Assembly: GCA_947174785.1 (NCBI GenBank) | Contig: CAMWKG010000008.1 | Coordinates: forward strand, 1-63,557 | Length of the DNA stretch: 63,557 bases | Origin: an uncultured Mollicutes bacterium | GTDB lineage: Bacteria; Bacillota_I; Bacilli_A; Acholeplasmatales; Anaeroplasmataceae | Reading direction: 5' to 3' | In this document: positions 1 to 8,542 of the stretch, one piece after another | Layout: each line of letters begins with the position of its first letter | Numbering within the stretch: the first letter of the stretch is position 1 | The notes under the pieces: model-generated | Databases searched by the model: none | What the model was told of the DNA's origin: nothing | What the model saw: only the letters and a program-made list of their open reading frames with translations | Program-made: the position numbers and the translations under genes

Positions 1-136
1 AAAGAAAAATAAAATAACTGTTTAATTATCCCAAAAATCATTTACTTGGATATACATAATGTAATTAAATAAATTTTTTAGACGATATTTATTCATATGA
101 AAAAATCGAAATTTGGATATAAAACTTAAATAACTA

Positions 137-165
137 TTGACATTTTGCTTTGAATCATGTAAACT
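137..165 (+). promoter_or_regulatory. Promoter of the methyltransferase gene
   Basis: A TTGACA -35 box (137-142) is followed after 17 nt by TAAACT (160-165). It lies about 40 nt before the methyltransferase ATG at 207, so transcription would start downstream of the alternative TTG start at 171. The first 136 bases hold no gene that I can support. Confidence 0.6.
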
Positions 166-206
166 AGACATTGTATAAACATGTAAAGTGGACAAAAGGT
201 GAAAAT

Positions 207-1499
207 ATGGCAATAATGACATTGGCAGAAGTATCAGAAAAATGTGGAAAAAGTCAAAAAACTGTTCGAAGAGCAATAATGGCAGGTGAACTTATTGCTA
301 CTAAAGTACAAAATCATTATCAAATTGAAACAGAAGATTATAACAATTGGAATAATGGTGAGAATAAAAAAACTTCTGAAAAGAATACAGTAAAAGAAAA
401 AAATGATAAAGTGAATTGGATAGACATTAGTGATGTATGGAACATAAATGGTTGGCAAAATCCTCAAGATAGAAATGGTCTTAATTTTATAGATTTATTT
501 TCTGGTGCAGGTGGATTAAGCTGTGGATTATGTATGGCTGGATTTACACCAATTGCCTCTGTTGAAATTATGCCAGAAGCTGTTGCGACCTATGAATTTA
601 ATTTTATTCAAACGAAAGGTTTTAATGAGCAGGTTGAAACTAGAGATATAAGAAGTGAAGAAGTTAAACAAAGATTATATGAGGCAGTTGAAGGACAGCA
701 TATTGATTTAATAGTTGGAGGGTTTCCTTGTCAAGGATTTAGTATGTCTGGATATAGAGTTCATACAGATCCTAGAAATAGTCTTTATTTAGAAATGTTA
801 AAAATAGTTAGAAGATTGCAACCAGAGTTCATTGTGATGGAAAATGTTGAGGGACTACGCTCTATGCTTGGTGGCAAAGTGGAAGAAAAAATAATAAAGG
901 ACTATAAAAAAATTGGATATAATATTAATGTGACTCTTCTTAATAGCGCAGATTATTGTGTTCCACAAACACGTCAAAGAGTTATATTTATTGGAAATCG
1001 AATTGGTAGTAAAAATTTTCATCCCAAGCCATTACTGAATCCAGATGAATATTACACTGTTGCAGATGGAATAGCTAGATTTATGAACATTCCAAATGAT
1101 GCTCGCATAAATCACGTTGCTTCAAATCATTCTGCAGAAATGTTAGTAAGATTAGCAGCAGTTCCAGAAGGTGGTAGTTTATATGAAAACTATTCTGACT
1201 CATGGAAAAAAGTGTTTTGGAATCGCCCATCGTGTACAATCAAAGAAAACCATGGTGCAACAAATATTCATCCTATCTTAAATCGATGTATGACAGCAAG
1301 GGAATTGGCTGCACTCCAATCTTTCCCAGATGACTTTATTTTTGCAGGAAGCAAGAAATGGCAATTGGTTCAGATTGGAAATGCTGTCCCACCCTTATTA
1401 GGAAAAGCAATAGGATTAGCGGTTCAAAAGTCTTATAATGTTGCTCATCAGCTACAAATTGTAGAAAAGAGAGAGGATAAAACTTATCACACTTTGTAA
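207..1499 (+). CDS. DNA (cytosine-5)-methyltransferase with N-terminal HTH domain
   Basis: Methylates C5 of cytosine in a specific DNA site, protecting it from the neighbouring endonuclease. All main C5-MTase motifs are visible: DLFSGAGG (96-103, SAM binding), PCQG with catalytic Cys175, ENV (212-214), QTRQR (motif VIII), and QIGNAVPP near the C-terminus. Residues 1-48 form an excisionase/MerR-like helix-turn-helix (TLAEVSEKCGKSQKTVRRAI), which is not part of the normal MTase core. By analogy with regulatory MTases such as M.EcoRII and M.SsoII it may repress its own promoter. The ATG at 207 has an AAAGGTGA RBS; an in-frame TTG at 171 adds 12 residues but overlaps the likely transcription start. 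A terminator and then the endonuclease gene follow. Confidence 0.93.
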   Translation: MAIMTLAEVSEKCGKSQKTVRRAIMAGELIATKVQNHYQIETEDYNNWNNGENKKTSEKNTVKEKNDKVNWIDISDVWNINGWQNPQDRNGLNFIDLFSGAGGLSCGLCMAGFTPIASVEIMPEAVATYEFNFIQTKGFNEQVETRDIRSEEVKQRLYEAVEGQHIDLIVGGFPCQGFSMSGYRVHTDPRNSLYLEMLKIVRRLQPEFIVMENVEGLRSMLGGKVEEKIIKDYKKIGYNINVTLLNSADYCVPQTRQRVIFIGNRIGSKNFHPKPLLNPDEYYTVADGIARFMNIPNDARINHVASNHSAEMLVRLAAVPEGGSLYENYSDSWKKVFWNRPSCTIKENHGATNIHPILNRCMTARELAALQSFPDDFIFAGSKKWQLVQIGNAVPPLLGKAIGLAVQKSYNVAHQLQIVEKREDKTYHTL

Positions 1500-1505
1500 A
1501 AAATT

Positions 1506-1537
1506 GGAAATATCGTTTAACGATATTCCTTTTTTTA
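1506..1537 (+). terminator. Terminator between methyltransferase and endonuclease genes
   Basis: GGAAATATCGTT and AACGATATTCC form a stem of about 11 bp with one bulged A, followed by seven T. It separates the protective methyltransferase from the endonuclease. A TATAAT box (1541-1546) right after it may give the endonuclease gene its own weak promoter. Confidence 0.75.
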
Positions 1538-1567
1538 TGGTATAATTATCTAAAGGAGTGATTTATA

Positions 1568-3001
1568 GTGAGTCAAAAATATGATTTAGGTATTACTGCA
1601 CAGTATCTAATAGCCAAAAAATTTAATTTAGAGGTTTCATCAGCTCTTTTGAATAAAATTAATGCAGCATTGGATAAAGAGAATTATCAATCATTGAGTG
1701 AAGTGATTGATGAGATTTTCAATGCCACAACTATAAAATTGTCAAAATGTACCTCCCTTTCATCAAATTATAGCGTGGTTCCTTATCAATTTTTAACTAC
1801 TGACGGGAAGTCAGTTTCTATTCGATGTAATAAATCAAATGATCGAGTTGCCGTTAGATATTTAGGACAACCTGGGAAAAAGATAATTAATCAAACATTT
1901 GCTTCTATTCTTGGGAAACAATTAGATAATTCAAACGATTATAAAAGATTATTTATTGAACATACAACTGAAATATTACCATTGTTTGTTGATGCTTTTT
2001 TTGATGCTGACTATATTATTTGGATTTATAAAGACAAGCAAGACAATAAATTTAAGTATCATTTTATTGATGGAAATTCAGATGTAAAAATGGAGTTTTC
2101 AAATTATCATATAACGAATACTCAAACGTTGGAGTCATGGAACAATAGCAATATTATTAAATATGATAATGAACCATTAGCAAATATTCAAGTATTTAAA
2201 GATTCTCAAGCAAGAACTTGGATTTTTAGATTTTGTGTTGGCACTTTACTCAAATATATTGAAAAATCAAACTCAAATAATGAAACTCTTGGTGCAACTG
2301 CTGAACGTTCAATTTGTAGTATGTTTAATTTACCTTGGAAAAAAGAAGATAATTTAGATTTAAGATATGATCCAACTCTTGCAGGAATGCTGGAGGATAC
2401 AATAAGGTATACATTTTCTAATCCAGAAGGACTTCCTAGACCAATACAATATGTAGGAAGTGAAAAGGGATTAAGACTTGGAAATAGTAAATGTAGCTAT
2501 GATTTTATATTAGTAGGAAATAAAACACTTTCTTTAAAAACAAATTTGACAGGTGCAAAGGTATGTCCACCTGAAATAGGGCAACCTTCTGCAGAAACAG
2601 CATATTTATATTTTTCTAATTTTGTAGATGAAGATTATATAGATAGAACTAATTTTAAAATTATGGTTTTAAATCATATTGACAAATTGATTCCTATGTA
2701 TTTGGACTATCTATTTGATTCTGACTATTTATTAAGAATCTTTCCATCTAAAAGATTTTCATTTCATTTTGAAAGTGAAGTTTATGAAAAAGGCTTTGGA
2801 AAAAACTACAAATGGAATAAAGAACTTTTTTCTTTCAGTAAAACAAAAATAGAAGATTGGAATGAGAGTAATACAGTTAAATATGATGGAGTTACTATTG
2901 GAGAATTTCAAGTTCATAAGAATAGAAATTGTTATAAATTTAGATTTGATTTAGATGGTTTAAAGACTATTATATGCAAAAGAAAACTATTTGTTGAATA
3001 A
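1568..3001 (+). CDS. Probable type II restriction endonuclease, internally duplicated
   Basis: Likely cleaves the site methylated by the upstream C5-methyltransferase; the call rests on the position and on a PD-(D/E)XK-like core, not on a recognised family. GTG start at 1568 with RBS AAAGGAGTG. The 477 residues form two copies of one fold. GITAQYLIAKKFNL (about 9-22) aligns with GATAERSICSMFNL (about 242-255); YQFL..DGKSVSIRC (about 73-87) aligns with YDFIL.GNKTLSLKT (311-325); and VDAFFDADYIIWIY aligns with LDYLFDSDYLLRIF. In the C-terminal half Asp312 and Lys324 keep the D...xxK spacing. In the N-terminal half these are Gln and Arg, so that half is probably catalytically dead. Confidence 0.65.
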   Translation: MSQKYDLGITAQYLIAKKFNLEVSSALLNKINAALDKENYQSLSEVIDEIFNATTIKLSKCTSLSSNYSVVPYQFLTTDGKSVSIRCNKSNDRVAVRYLGQPGKKIINQTFASILGKQLDNSNDYKRLFIEHTTEILPLFVDAFFDADYIIWIYKDKQDNKFKYHFIDGNSDVKMEFSNYHITNTQTLESWNNSNIIKYDNEPLANIQVFKDSQARTWIFRFCVGTLLKYIEKSNSNNETLGATAERSICSMFNLPWKKEDNLDLRYDPTLAGMLEDTIRYTFSNPEGLPRPIQYVGSEKGLRLGNSKCSYDFILVGNKTLSLKTNLTGAKVCPPEIGQPSAETAYLYFSNFVDEDYIDRTNFKIMVLNHIDKLIPMYLDYLFDSDYLLRIFPSKRFSFHFESEVYEKGFGKNYKWNKELFSFSKTKIEDWNESNTVKYDGVTIGEFQVHKNRNCYKFRFDLDGLKTIICKRKLFVE

Positions 3002-3004
3002 GAA

Positions 3005-3037
3005 GACCCCTTGCGTTTACGCACGGGCTTTTTTTAT
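3005..3037 (+). terminator. Terminator after the endonuclease gene
   Basis: CCCTTGCG, loop TTTA, CGCACGGG with one mismatch, then seven T. Ends the restriction-modification unit. Confidence 0.7.
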
Positions 3038-3499
3038 ACAGGCAAAATCCCTATTTTGGGGGAGGACTATTTATTTCTTAGTATCTATACTAAGTGGTAA
3101 ATAAGAGGCACTAGGTTCGGGTTCAAACAACAAGAAGAAGACCCAAGACTTCTTCCCATAACTTAATTACCAAACCAATCTTCATTTGACATAAGAAATC
3201 TTAATAATTTTTTATTCTCTTTTTAAAAACATACTTCACAAAAATAAATTTTTTTCCAGTATAGATTGAAAAAAGAAAAGGAGAATCTATTCTTATGTAT
3301 AAACATAATTCTATCTAGTAAAAAATCAAGGTTTAGTCCTTGCGGAAGAATGGGCTATACTAATAGCCCATTGGACGCAAACTAAACCGCCTTTTAGATA
3401 GGATGAATTTGATCTATTATCAAGTCAATAATGAAGATGTTTAAAACATAGGACAAACTTTCTCCTGCATAAAATTATGTACAAGAATGGAGAAAGCTT
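3038..3499. other. Non-coding spacer between R-M genes and recombinase module
   Basis: No ORF of note in about 460 nt. It holds a hairpin (CTTAGTA 3077-3083, loop TCTA, TACTAAG 3088-3094, with weaker outer pairs) and the nested multi-stem element at 3311-3401. It may carry recombination sites or a small RNA for the serine recombinases that follow. Confidence 0.5.
3311..3401 (+). ncRNA. Candidate structured RNA or recombination-site element
   Basis: Four collinear nested stems are directly visible: CTATCTA (3311-3317) with TAGATAG (3395-3401); GGTTTAGT (3330-3337) with ACTAAACC (3381-3388); TTGCG (3340-3344) with CGCAA (3376-3380); TGGGCTAT (3351-3358) with ATAGCCCA (3363-3370), loop ACTA. 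All are perfect. I do not recognise a known RNA family. It lies 100-200 nt before a recombinase operon, so it could be a leader RNA or a DNA hairpin site. Confidence 0.5.
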
Positions 3500-3655
3500 A
3501 TGCCTAATAAAATAGAATATAAAGTAGAAAGGACCTTTTCAAGCGATGGTCCTACCTTATTAGAAAAAATAATGGAGTATCTTTTTGAACAGGAGGATAT
3601 AAATATAGATGAATCTAGAATTGAACCACCACCAGAGCTTAATAGAAATATATAA
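3500..3655 (+). CDS. 51-residue recombinase-associated protein
   Basis: Small ORF starting MPNKIEYKVERTFS and ending ELNRNI, with RBS GGAGA about 7 nt before the ATG. Its 3' end overlaps the recombinase start at 3609 by 47 nt in another frame. From memory, small proteins with the pattern EYKVERTFS.DG are found next to large serine recombinases in clostridial mobile elements; the function is not known to me. The overlap implies translational coupling with the recombinase. Confidence 0.7.
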   Translation: MPNKIEYKVERTFSSDGPTLLEKIMEYLFEQEDINIDESRIEPPPELNRNI

Positions 3656-5270
3656 TGTAGGTATCTATTGCCGTCTTTCTAAGGATGATAATAAAGGCAC
3701 AGAATCTAACTCAATCACCAGTCAAAAAGAAAGCTTGACTGACTATGTAAAACGACAAGGATGGTTTTTACATAAGGTCTATATTGATGATGGATTTTCT
3801 GGAGTATCCTTTGACAGACCCGCATTTAAGGATATGATTTCTGATATTGAAAAAGGATATTTAAACTGTGTTGTAGTCAAAGATTTATCTCGTCTAGGAA
3901 GAAACTACCTAGACAGTGGATATTACATAGAAAAATATTTTCCAGAACACAATATCCGATTTGTTGCGGTGAATGATTCTTTCGATTCAATAGATGGAGA
4001 AAATGATTTTGGACCATTTAAAAATATTATTAATGAATGGTATGCTAAGGATATATCAAAGAAGATAAAATTTAGCTTTACTACAAAAGCTAAACAAGGA
4101 AACTTAATTCAAGGCTTTGCTCCTTATGGTTATGTAAAAGCTAAAGATTCTTTAGATTTTGAAATTGATGAAGAAGCAGCTAAAGTCATCTCATACATCT
4201 TCAAAAGCATCTATAATAAAATCCCTGCTAAAGAAGTTATTGATACCTTGAAAAAGAATAAGGTCTATATACCAGGATATTATAACTATATGAAAAAGAA
4301 TGTATGTAAAGAAAAATATGTCTACATAAGTGAAGAAAAGAAATATGCTTGGGATTATTGGAAGCTAGATAGTATTCTAGCAAACGAAATCTATGTTGGA
4401 ACATTAATCAATTTTAAAAAACGAAAAGTAAGCTTTAGAAGTAAAAAACTGGTTCCTAATGACCTATCCAAAATTTTGAAAATAGAGAATCGTTTTCCAG
4501 CCATTATCTCTAAAGAAATGTTTACTGCAGTTCAAGAAATCAGAAGCTCTAAATTTAGAGCTTCAAGAGGGGAACATAAAGAATTCTCTAATTTGATTTA
4601 TTGTGGGGATTGTGGAAGAAAAATAATTCTTAGACGACAATCCAAAAGTAAAGAGCATTATTTTTATTGTGCTAAAGAAACCAAAGGCTGTGGAGGACAC
4701 TATATTCCTTTAATGGTATTACAAGATTTAATCTTGAAAGATTTTAAAGATTTGCAAAGCTTTATTTCTTCAGTTCCTAAAGAAATCCTCCTTTCTAAAT
4801 TAAATCAAATCAATCAACAAAAAAATAACAATCAAATCGCCATTTACCAAAAAGAAAATACAAAAAATGAAAAGCGTCTAAACCATCTAACCGATTTAAT
4901 GAAAAAACTGTTAGACACTTATACTTCAGGAATATTACCTGATGAGGCATATCAGTCTATGATGAAGGACTATAAAAAAGAATATGATGAACTATTCAGT
5001 CAATCTAAAATCTTGAAAACAAAAATAGAGAATACCAAGTCATTTACTGATGAAAAGTTGAGTGAACAACAATTAAACTTCATATTAAGTATAGATGCAA
5101 ATCATCTATTTGAAGAACATCTTCTCAAAAGTATAGTCAAATCCATTCGCATATATGAAACGAATGAAGAAGGAAAAACAGTTAAAATCATCTTAATTGA
5201 ATATTTTGGAATTGGAGTATTAAAGGAGTTATATTATGATGAGCAAAGTAGGAATTTATGCAAGAATTAG
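3609..5270 (+). CDS. Large serine recombinase 1 (CcrA/TnpX-type)
   Basis: Site-specific recombinase that would excise or integrate the mobile element. The N-terminal resolvase domain (about 15-160) has YCRLS with catalytic Ser24, SITSQ, and KDLSRLGRNY. A recombinase domain follows, then a Cys-rich zinc beta-ribbon (CGDCGRK...FYCAKETKGCG, about 333-362) and a C-terminal coiled coil. Its 553 residues are usual for large serine recombinases. RBS AGGAGG lies 11 nt before the ATG, inside the 51-residue ORF. The stop lies 35 nt inside the next recombinase gene, so the two are translationally coupled. Confidence 0.93.
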   Translation: MNLELNHHQSLIEIYNVGIYCRLSKDDNKGTESNSITSQKESLTDYVKRQGWFLHKVYIDDGFSGVSFDRPAFKDMISDIEKGYLNCVVVKDLSRLGRNYLDSGYYIEKYFPEHNIRFVAVNDSFDSIDGENDFGPFKNIINEWYAKDISKKIKFSFTTKAKQGNLIQGFAPYGYVKAKDSLDFEIDEEAAKVISYIFKSIYNKIPAKEVIDTLKKNKVYIPGYYNYMKKNVCKEKYVYISEEKKYAWDYWKLDSILANEIYVGTLINFKKRKVSFRSKKLVPNDLSKILKIENRFPAIISKEMFTAVQEIRSSKFRASRGEHKEFSNLIYCGDCGRKIILRRQSKSKEHYFYCAKETKGCGGHYIPLMVLQDLILKDFKDLQSFISSVPKEILLSKLNQINQQKNNNQIAIYQKENTKNEKRLNHLTDLMKKLLDTYTSGILPDEAYQSMMKDYKKEYDELFSQSKILKTKIENTKSFTDEKLSEQQLNFILSIDANHLFEEHLLKSIVKSIRIYETNEEGKTVKIILIEYFGIGVLKELYYDEQSRNLCKN

Positions 5271-6657
5271 TAGAAGTGATAACCTAGACTTCCACATATC
5301 TATTGAACATCAAATTGAGGGAATTACCGAGTATTGTAATTCCCAACATTTTTCTATAACGAAAATCTATAAGGATATTGGCTATAGTGGCAAAAGCTTT
5401 GACAGACCAGCATTCAAGGAAATGCTACAAGATATTGAAGATGGCATCATCAATACGATCATCGTAAAGGATTTATCCCGCTTTGGAAGAAATCATTTAG
5501 AAGTAGGCAAATACCTAGAGGAAACATTTTTAATTAACGACGTAAGGTTTATAGCTATTGATGATAATTATGATAACCAAGGTATCATTGATGAATCTGC
5601 AGTATTTAAAAATATCTTTAATGAAATGTATTTAAAGGATATAAGGAAAAAAATTAAAACAACCTTTGACTTTAAATCAAAAACTCAACTTTTAAATTCT
5701 AAATTAGGAGCTTTTTACGGATTGAGGCTAGATGAAAACAAAAATTTCATCATTGATGAAGAACCAGCTAAGGTTGTAAAAAGGATATATGATTTATATA
5801 TTCAAGGGGTTACAACCAAGCAAATTGCTGAACTTTTAAATAAAGAGCATATTGTTTCTCCTGGACAATATAGGTATAACCAATATAACGATAAATCTGG
5901 TTTAAAGAATAGAGAGTCTGCCTGGAGAGATTGTTCCATCTATAAGATTTTAACAAATGAGAGCTATACCGGTAAAATTATCAATCGAAAATATATTTAT
6001 GTAAAAGGAAAAAGAATTTTAAATCCCACCCCAGATATTATAGAAAATGGATTGCCAGTCATTATTGAGCCAAGCATATTTCAGCATGTTCAAGAAATCA
6101 GATCAAGCAGACCTAAAAAAAAAGAAAAAGTATATTGTAGTCCTTTCTTAGATAAAATCCAATGTGGACATTGTTCTAAAAGCATGAGATATACTTATTC
6201 TCAAACGATGAATGATTTTTTCTATTGTTGCCCAAAATGTAGGACAAGAATCTATTTGCAGGATTTAATAAAACTTCTTAAAGAAGATATCTCAAAGCAG
6301 CTTTCTACAATTCAAAATAAGGATGTCAAACAATACAAGCAATCTCATATTTCTAAATTAAAAGAAGATATAAAAAGAGTAAATTTAGAAATAAGAAAAG
6401 AGTTTGAAAGCTATGCGAAAAATAAAATTAGTGAGTCTGCATTTCAAGGTACTGTAAAACAACTGATGTTGAAGAAAGAACAACTTAGCTTAGAAATCAA
6501 TAATCAAGAAAAAACTGTTATTCATTCATTAGGAGACCGTTTAGAAGGTATGAAAATTGATTATGTACTCATTAACAAATTAGTAAAAGAAGTGGTAGTT
6601 AAAAATACAGGAAAAAGAAAATATGATGTACATATTAACTATAATTTTAAAGATTAA
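5236..6657 (+). CDS. Large serine recombinase 2 (CcrB-like partner)
   Basis: Second large serine recombinase overlapping the first by 35 nt. The resolvase domain shows GIYARIS with catalytic Ser12, SIEHQ, and KDLSRFGRNH. A recombinase domain and a zinc-ribbon remnant (CGHCSKS...FYCCPKC) follow, then a coiled coil. It is shorter (473 residues) and clearly divergent from its neighbour, so it is an old partner rather than a recent duplicate. Overlapping recombinase pairs are the hallmark of staphylococcal CcrAB and related elements, where both proteins act together. RBS AAAGGAG; ATG codons at 5236 and 5239 are both possible starts. Confidence 0.93.
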   Translation: MMSKVGIYARISRSDNLDFHISIEHQIEGITEYCNSQHFSITKIYKDIGYSGKSFDRPAFKEMLQDIEDGIINTIIVKDLSRFGRNHLEVGKYLEETFLINDVRFIAIDDNYDNQGIIDESAVFKNIFNEMYLKDIRKKIKTTFDFKSKTQLLNSKLGAFYGLRLDENKNFIIDEEPAKVVKRIYDLYIQGVTTKQIAELLNKEHIVSPGQYRYNQYNDKSGLKNRESAWRDCSIYKILTNESYTGKIINRKYIYVKGKRILNPTPDIIENGLPVIIEPSIFQHVQEIRSSRPKKKEKVYCSPFLDKIQCGHCSKSMRYTYSQTMNDFFYCCPKCRTRIYLQDLIKLLKEDISKQLSTIQNKDVKQYKQSHISKLKEDIKRVNLEIRKEFESYAKNKISESAFQGTVKQLMLKKEQLSLEINNQEKTVIHSLGDRLEGMKIDYVLINKLVKEVVVKNTGKRKYDVHINYNFKD

Positions 6658-7071
6658 ATTGACTTGAATTAAAAAATATTTCATTAAACGACCACAACGA
6701 CATTGCTATGTAAAAATAGTTGGATTTATTTCGACTATATTAAATGCTTTCCCCAGATACTCTAATTTAAACTTTAAAATGCTTAAAATTGGTTTTTTAT
6801 ATGATATATATCGCAAAAAGTTGAATAAAGTGTAATTTTGTAGTCAAAAAACATTGAAATAAATGCAGTTTTTGAGTTTTAAAACATTGAAAAAAGGTTT
6901 AGATAAAATAGAGTTTTTACTTTATTCTAAGTTATTTTAACAATTTTAACATTGTTATAGCGCAAGAAGAATAGCTTTTATTTTTCTACAAAAAGAGAGT
7001 TGCACTCCCTATTTGTAGATAGCTTAATATAATAAGGAAGATGATACTTTCTTATAAAAAGAATCAGTTTA
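6658..7071. other. AT-rich spacer with hairpin, no gene
   Basis: No ORF. The only clear structure is a hairpin at 6987-7019, with CTACAAA pairing to TTTGTAG and GAGT to ACTC around a TGC loop; it lacks a T tract and is not a normal terminator. The right end of the recombinase element is likely in or near this spacer, but I could not find a convincing direct repeat. Confidence 0.5.
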
Positions 7072-7143
7072 TTTTGTGCACATATTGACTAATTGCACAA
7101 AAAATGCTAAAATTTGTGCAAGAGGTGATAGTATGCACAAATT
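7072..7143 (+). promoter_or_regulatory. Promoter and twin-palindrome operator of the Fic gene
   Basis: Promoter TTGACT (7085-7090), 17 nt, TAAAAT (7108-7113). Two inverted repeats share the half-site TTTGTGCA. The first has TTTTGTGCA (7072-7080) and TGCACAAAA (7094-7102) around the -35 box. The second has AATTTGTGCA (7111-7120) and TGCACAAATT (7134-7143) around the RBS and start codon. Both have exactly 13 nt between arms and their centres are 40 bp apart. This is the layout of an autoregulatory operator; the Fic protein itself ends in a winged helix. Confidence 0.8.
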
Positions 7144-8188
7144 ACCAATTCAGTATAATTATGATGATATTGATATTTTAAAAGCATTATCTAAAGCTAA
7201 TAATAAATTAGGTGAATTAAATGGCTTAATAAAACTTTTACCCAATCCTCACATAATTTTAAATGCAGTTACATTGGGTGAGGCTAAAGAGTCAAGTGAA
7301 ATAGAAAATATCGTTACAACATTTGATGAAATTTTTAAAGAAATTACTTTGAAAACAAACAATGCTAATTCAAAAGAGGTTGTTGGTTATAGGCAAGCCA
7401 TTTTAACTGGATACTCAAATTTATTAGATAAGGGATATATATCTAAAAATATGATAGTTGATATTCACTCTATAATAGAACCAAATGTTGGTGATATTAG
7501 AAAAATTCCAGGCACGGTAATTTTAAATACAAAAACAAAAGAAGTTTTACATACTCCTCCACAAAGTGAATCCGAAATCATAGATTATATGAGTAATCTA
7601 GAAAGATATATCAATTATCCAGAATTAGAGGATGTAGATTCTATAATTAAAATGGCAATGATTCATTATCAATTTGAATCCATTCATCCTTTTCATGATG
7701 GAAATGGTAGAACAGGAAGAATATTAAATGTATTGTATTTAGTATTAGAAAAGAAATTAAACTTGCCAATTTTATATTTAAGTAAATATATCAATCAGAC
7801 AAAATCCACTTACTATGAATGCTTATATAATATGAGACTAGATAATAAATATATTAAAGATTATTTATTGTATATGATCAAGGGTGTTGAAGAAATGAGC
7901 CGATTCACTATTGAATTTATTGAAAGCTTTAAAAATTCAATGGAAAAGGCTAGTATTTTAATTCGGGATAAATGTCCTAAGCTGTATTCCTTAGAATTAA
8001 TAAATTATTTATTTTATGATTTCTATACCAAGAATGAATATTTAAGAGATAATTTAAAAATATCAAGAAATACAGCATCTAAATATCTGCATGAGCTTGT
8101 GAAAGCTGGATTCTTAATTGAAGAAAAAGTTGGAAATGAAAAAATATACAAAAATGCCTTTTTATATGAGTTGATTTCTAAATGGTAG
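7133..8188 (+). CDS. Fic family AMPylase with C-terminal winged helix
   Basis: Transfers AMP (or another phosphate-containing group) from a nucleotide to a protein hydroxyl. The core motif HPFHDGNGRTGR is at 185-196. An N-terminal SSEIEN (54-59) fits the class II inhibitory motif [S/T]xxxE[G/N], so activity is probably self-restrained. The last 70 residues (SRNTASKYLHELVKAGFL) resemble a winged helix-turn-helix, suggesting DNA binding at the operator around its own promoter. I chose ATG 7133 because the upstream GTG at 7076 lies before the -10 box. A monocistronic gene with a hairpin downstream. Confidence 0.92.
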   Translation: MHKLPIQYNYDDIDILKALSKANNKLGELNGLIKLLPNPHIILNAVTLGEAKESSEIENIVTTFDEIFKEITLKTNNANSKEVVGYRQAILTGYSNLLDKGYISKNMIVDIHSIIEPNVGDIRKIPGTVILNTKTKEVLHTPPQSESEIIDYMSNLERYINYPELEDVDSIIKMAMIHYQFESIHPFHDGNGRTGRILNVLYLVLEKKLNLPILYLSKYINQTKSTYYECLYNMRLDNKYIKDYLLYMIKGVEEMSRFTIEFIESFKNSMEKASILIRDKCPKLYSLELINYLFYDFYTKNEYLRDNLKISRNTASKYLHELVKAGFLIEEKVGNEKIYKNAFLYELISKW

Positions 8189-8196
8189 AAGCTGAT

Positions 8197-8228
8197 AGCC
8201 GTATCAAACAGGATACGGTTAATTTGTT
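8197..8228 (+). terminator. Probable terminator after the Fic gene
   Basis: GCCGTATC and GATACGGT pair across a short loop, followed by the T-rich stretch TTAATTTGTTTT. The T tract is interrupted, so termination may be partial. Confidence 0.5.
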
Positions 8229-8542
8229 TTCATATGTGAATTCCATTTTAAATTATATGAAAATCAATGCCAATAATCTTAATGCACGATGAATTAAATG
8301 TTTTCAAGTTGCACTCTAATCTAAACTTTTTTGCAAAAAATCAAAAAAAGTTTAGACAAAACCAGGAATGCGGATTCTAAGCATAAGATGGAACCTCATG
8401 TGTTATTTTAATGACATGGTTTATATAATAAATGATAATATATATGCATTACCTATATCTGTAATTTGATGTATGGCTTCTTTTACGATTTTTCTGATTA
8501 TTTGATTGTTATATTGGGATTTTAATCTATTACACAATTAAG
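8229..8542. other. Untranslated region with two hairpins
   Basis: No supported gene. TCTAAACTTTTTT pairs with AAAAAAGTTTAGA around 8321-8356. A 17-nt stem-loop at 8368-8384 (ATGC...GCAT) recurs with 14/17 identity at 9038-9054. The region is probably the 5' leader of the Q/P-rich ORF. Confidence 0.4.

Noticed and set aside
171-206. Twelve-codon N-terminal extension of the methyltransferase from TTG 171
   Set aside because: The -10 box at 160-165 puts the transcript start at or after this codon, and ATG 207 has the RBS.
3077-3140. GGTTCGGGTTCAAAC as a tRNA T-arm fragment
   Set aside because: No acceptor or anticodon arm fits around it; match is too short.
7076-7132. Upstream GTG start of the first Fic gene
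   Set aside because: It lies before the -10 box at 7108-7113.
6998-8318. AGTTGCACTC at 6998-7007 and again near 8309-8318 as direct repeats of a fic cassette
   Set aside because: Ten bases in AT-rich DNA with diverging flanks; one copy is in a hairpin. Not enough to claim an insertion.
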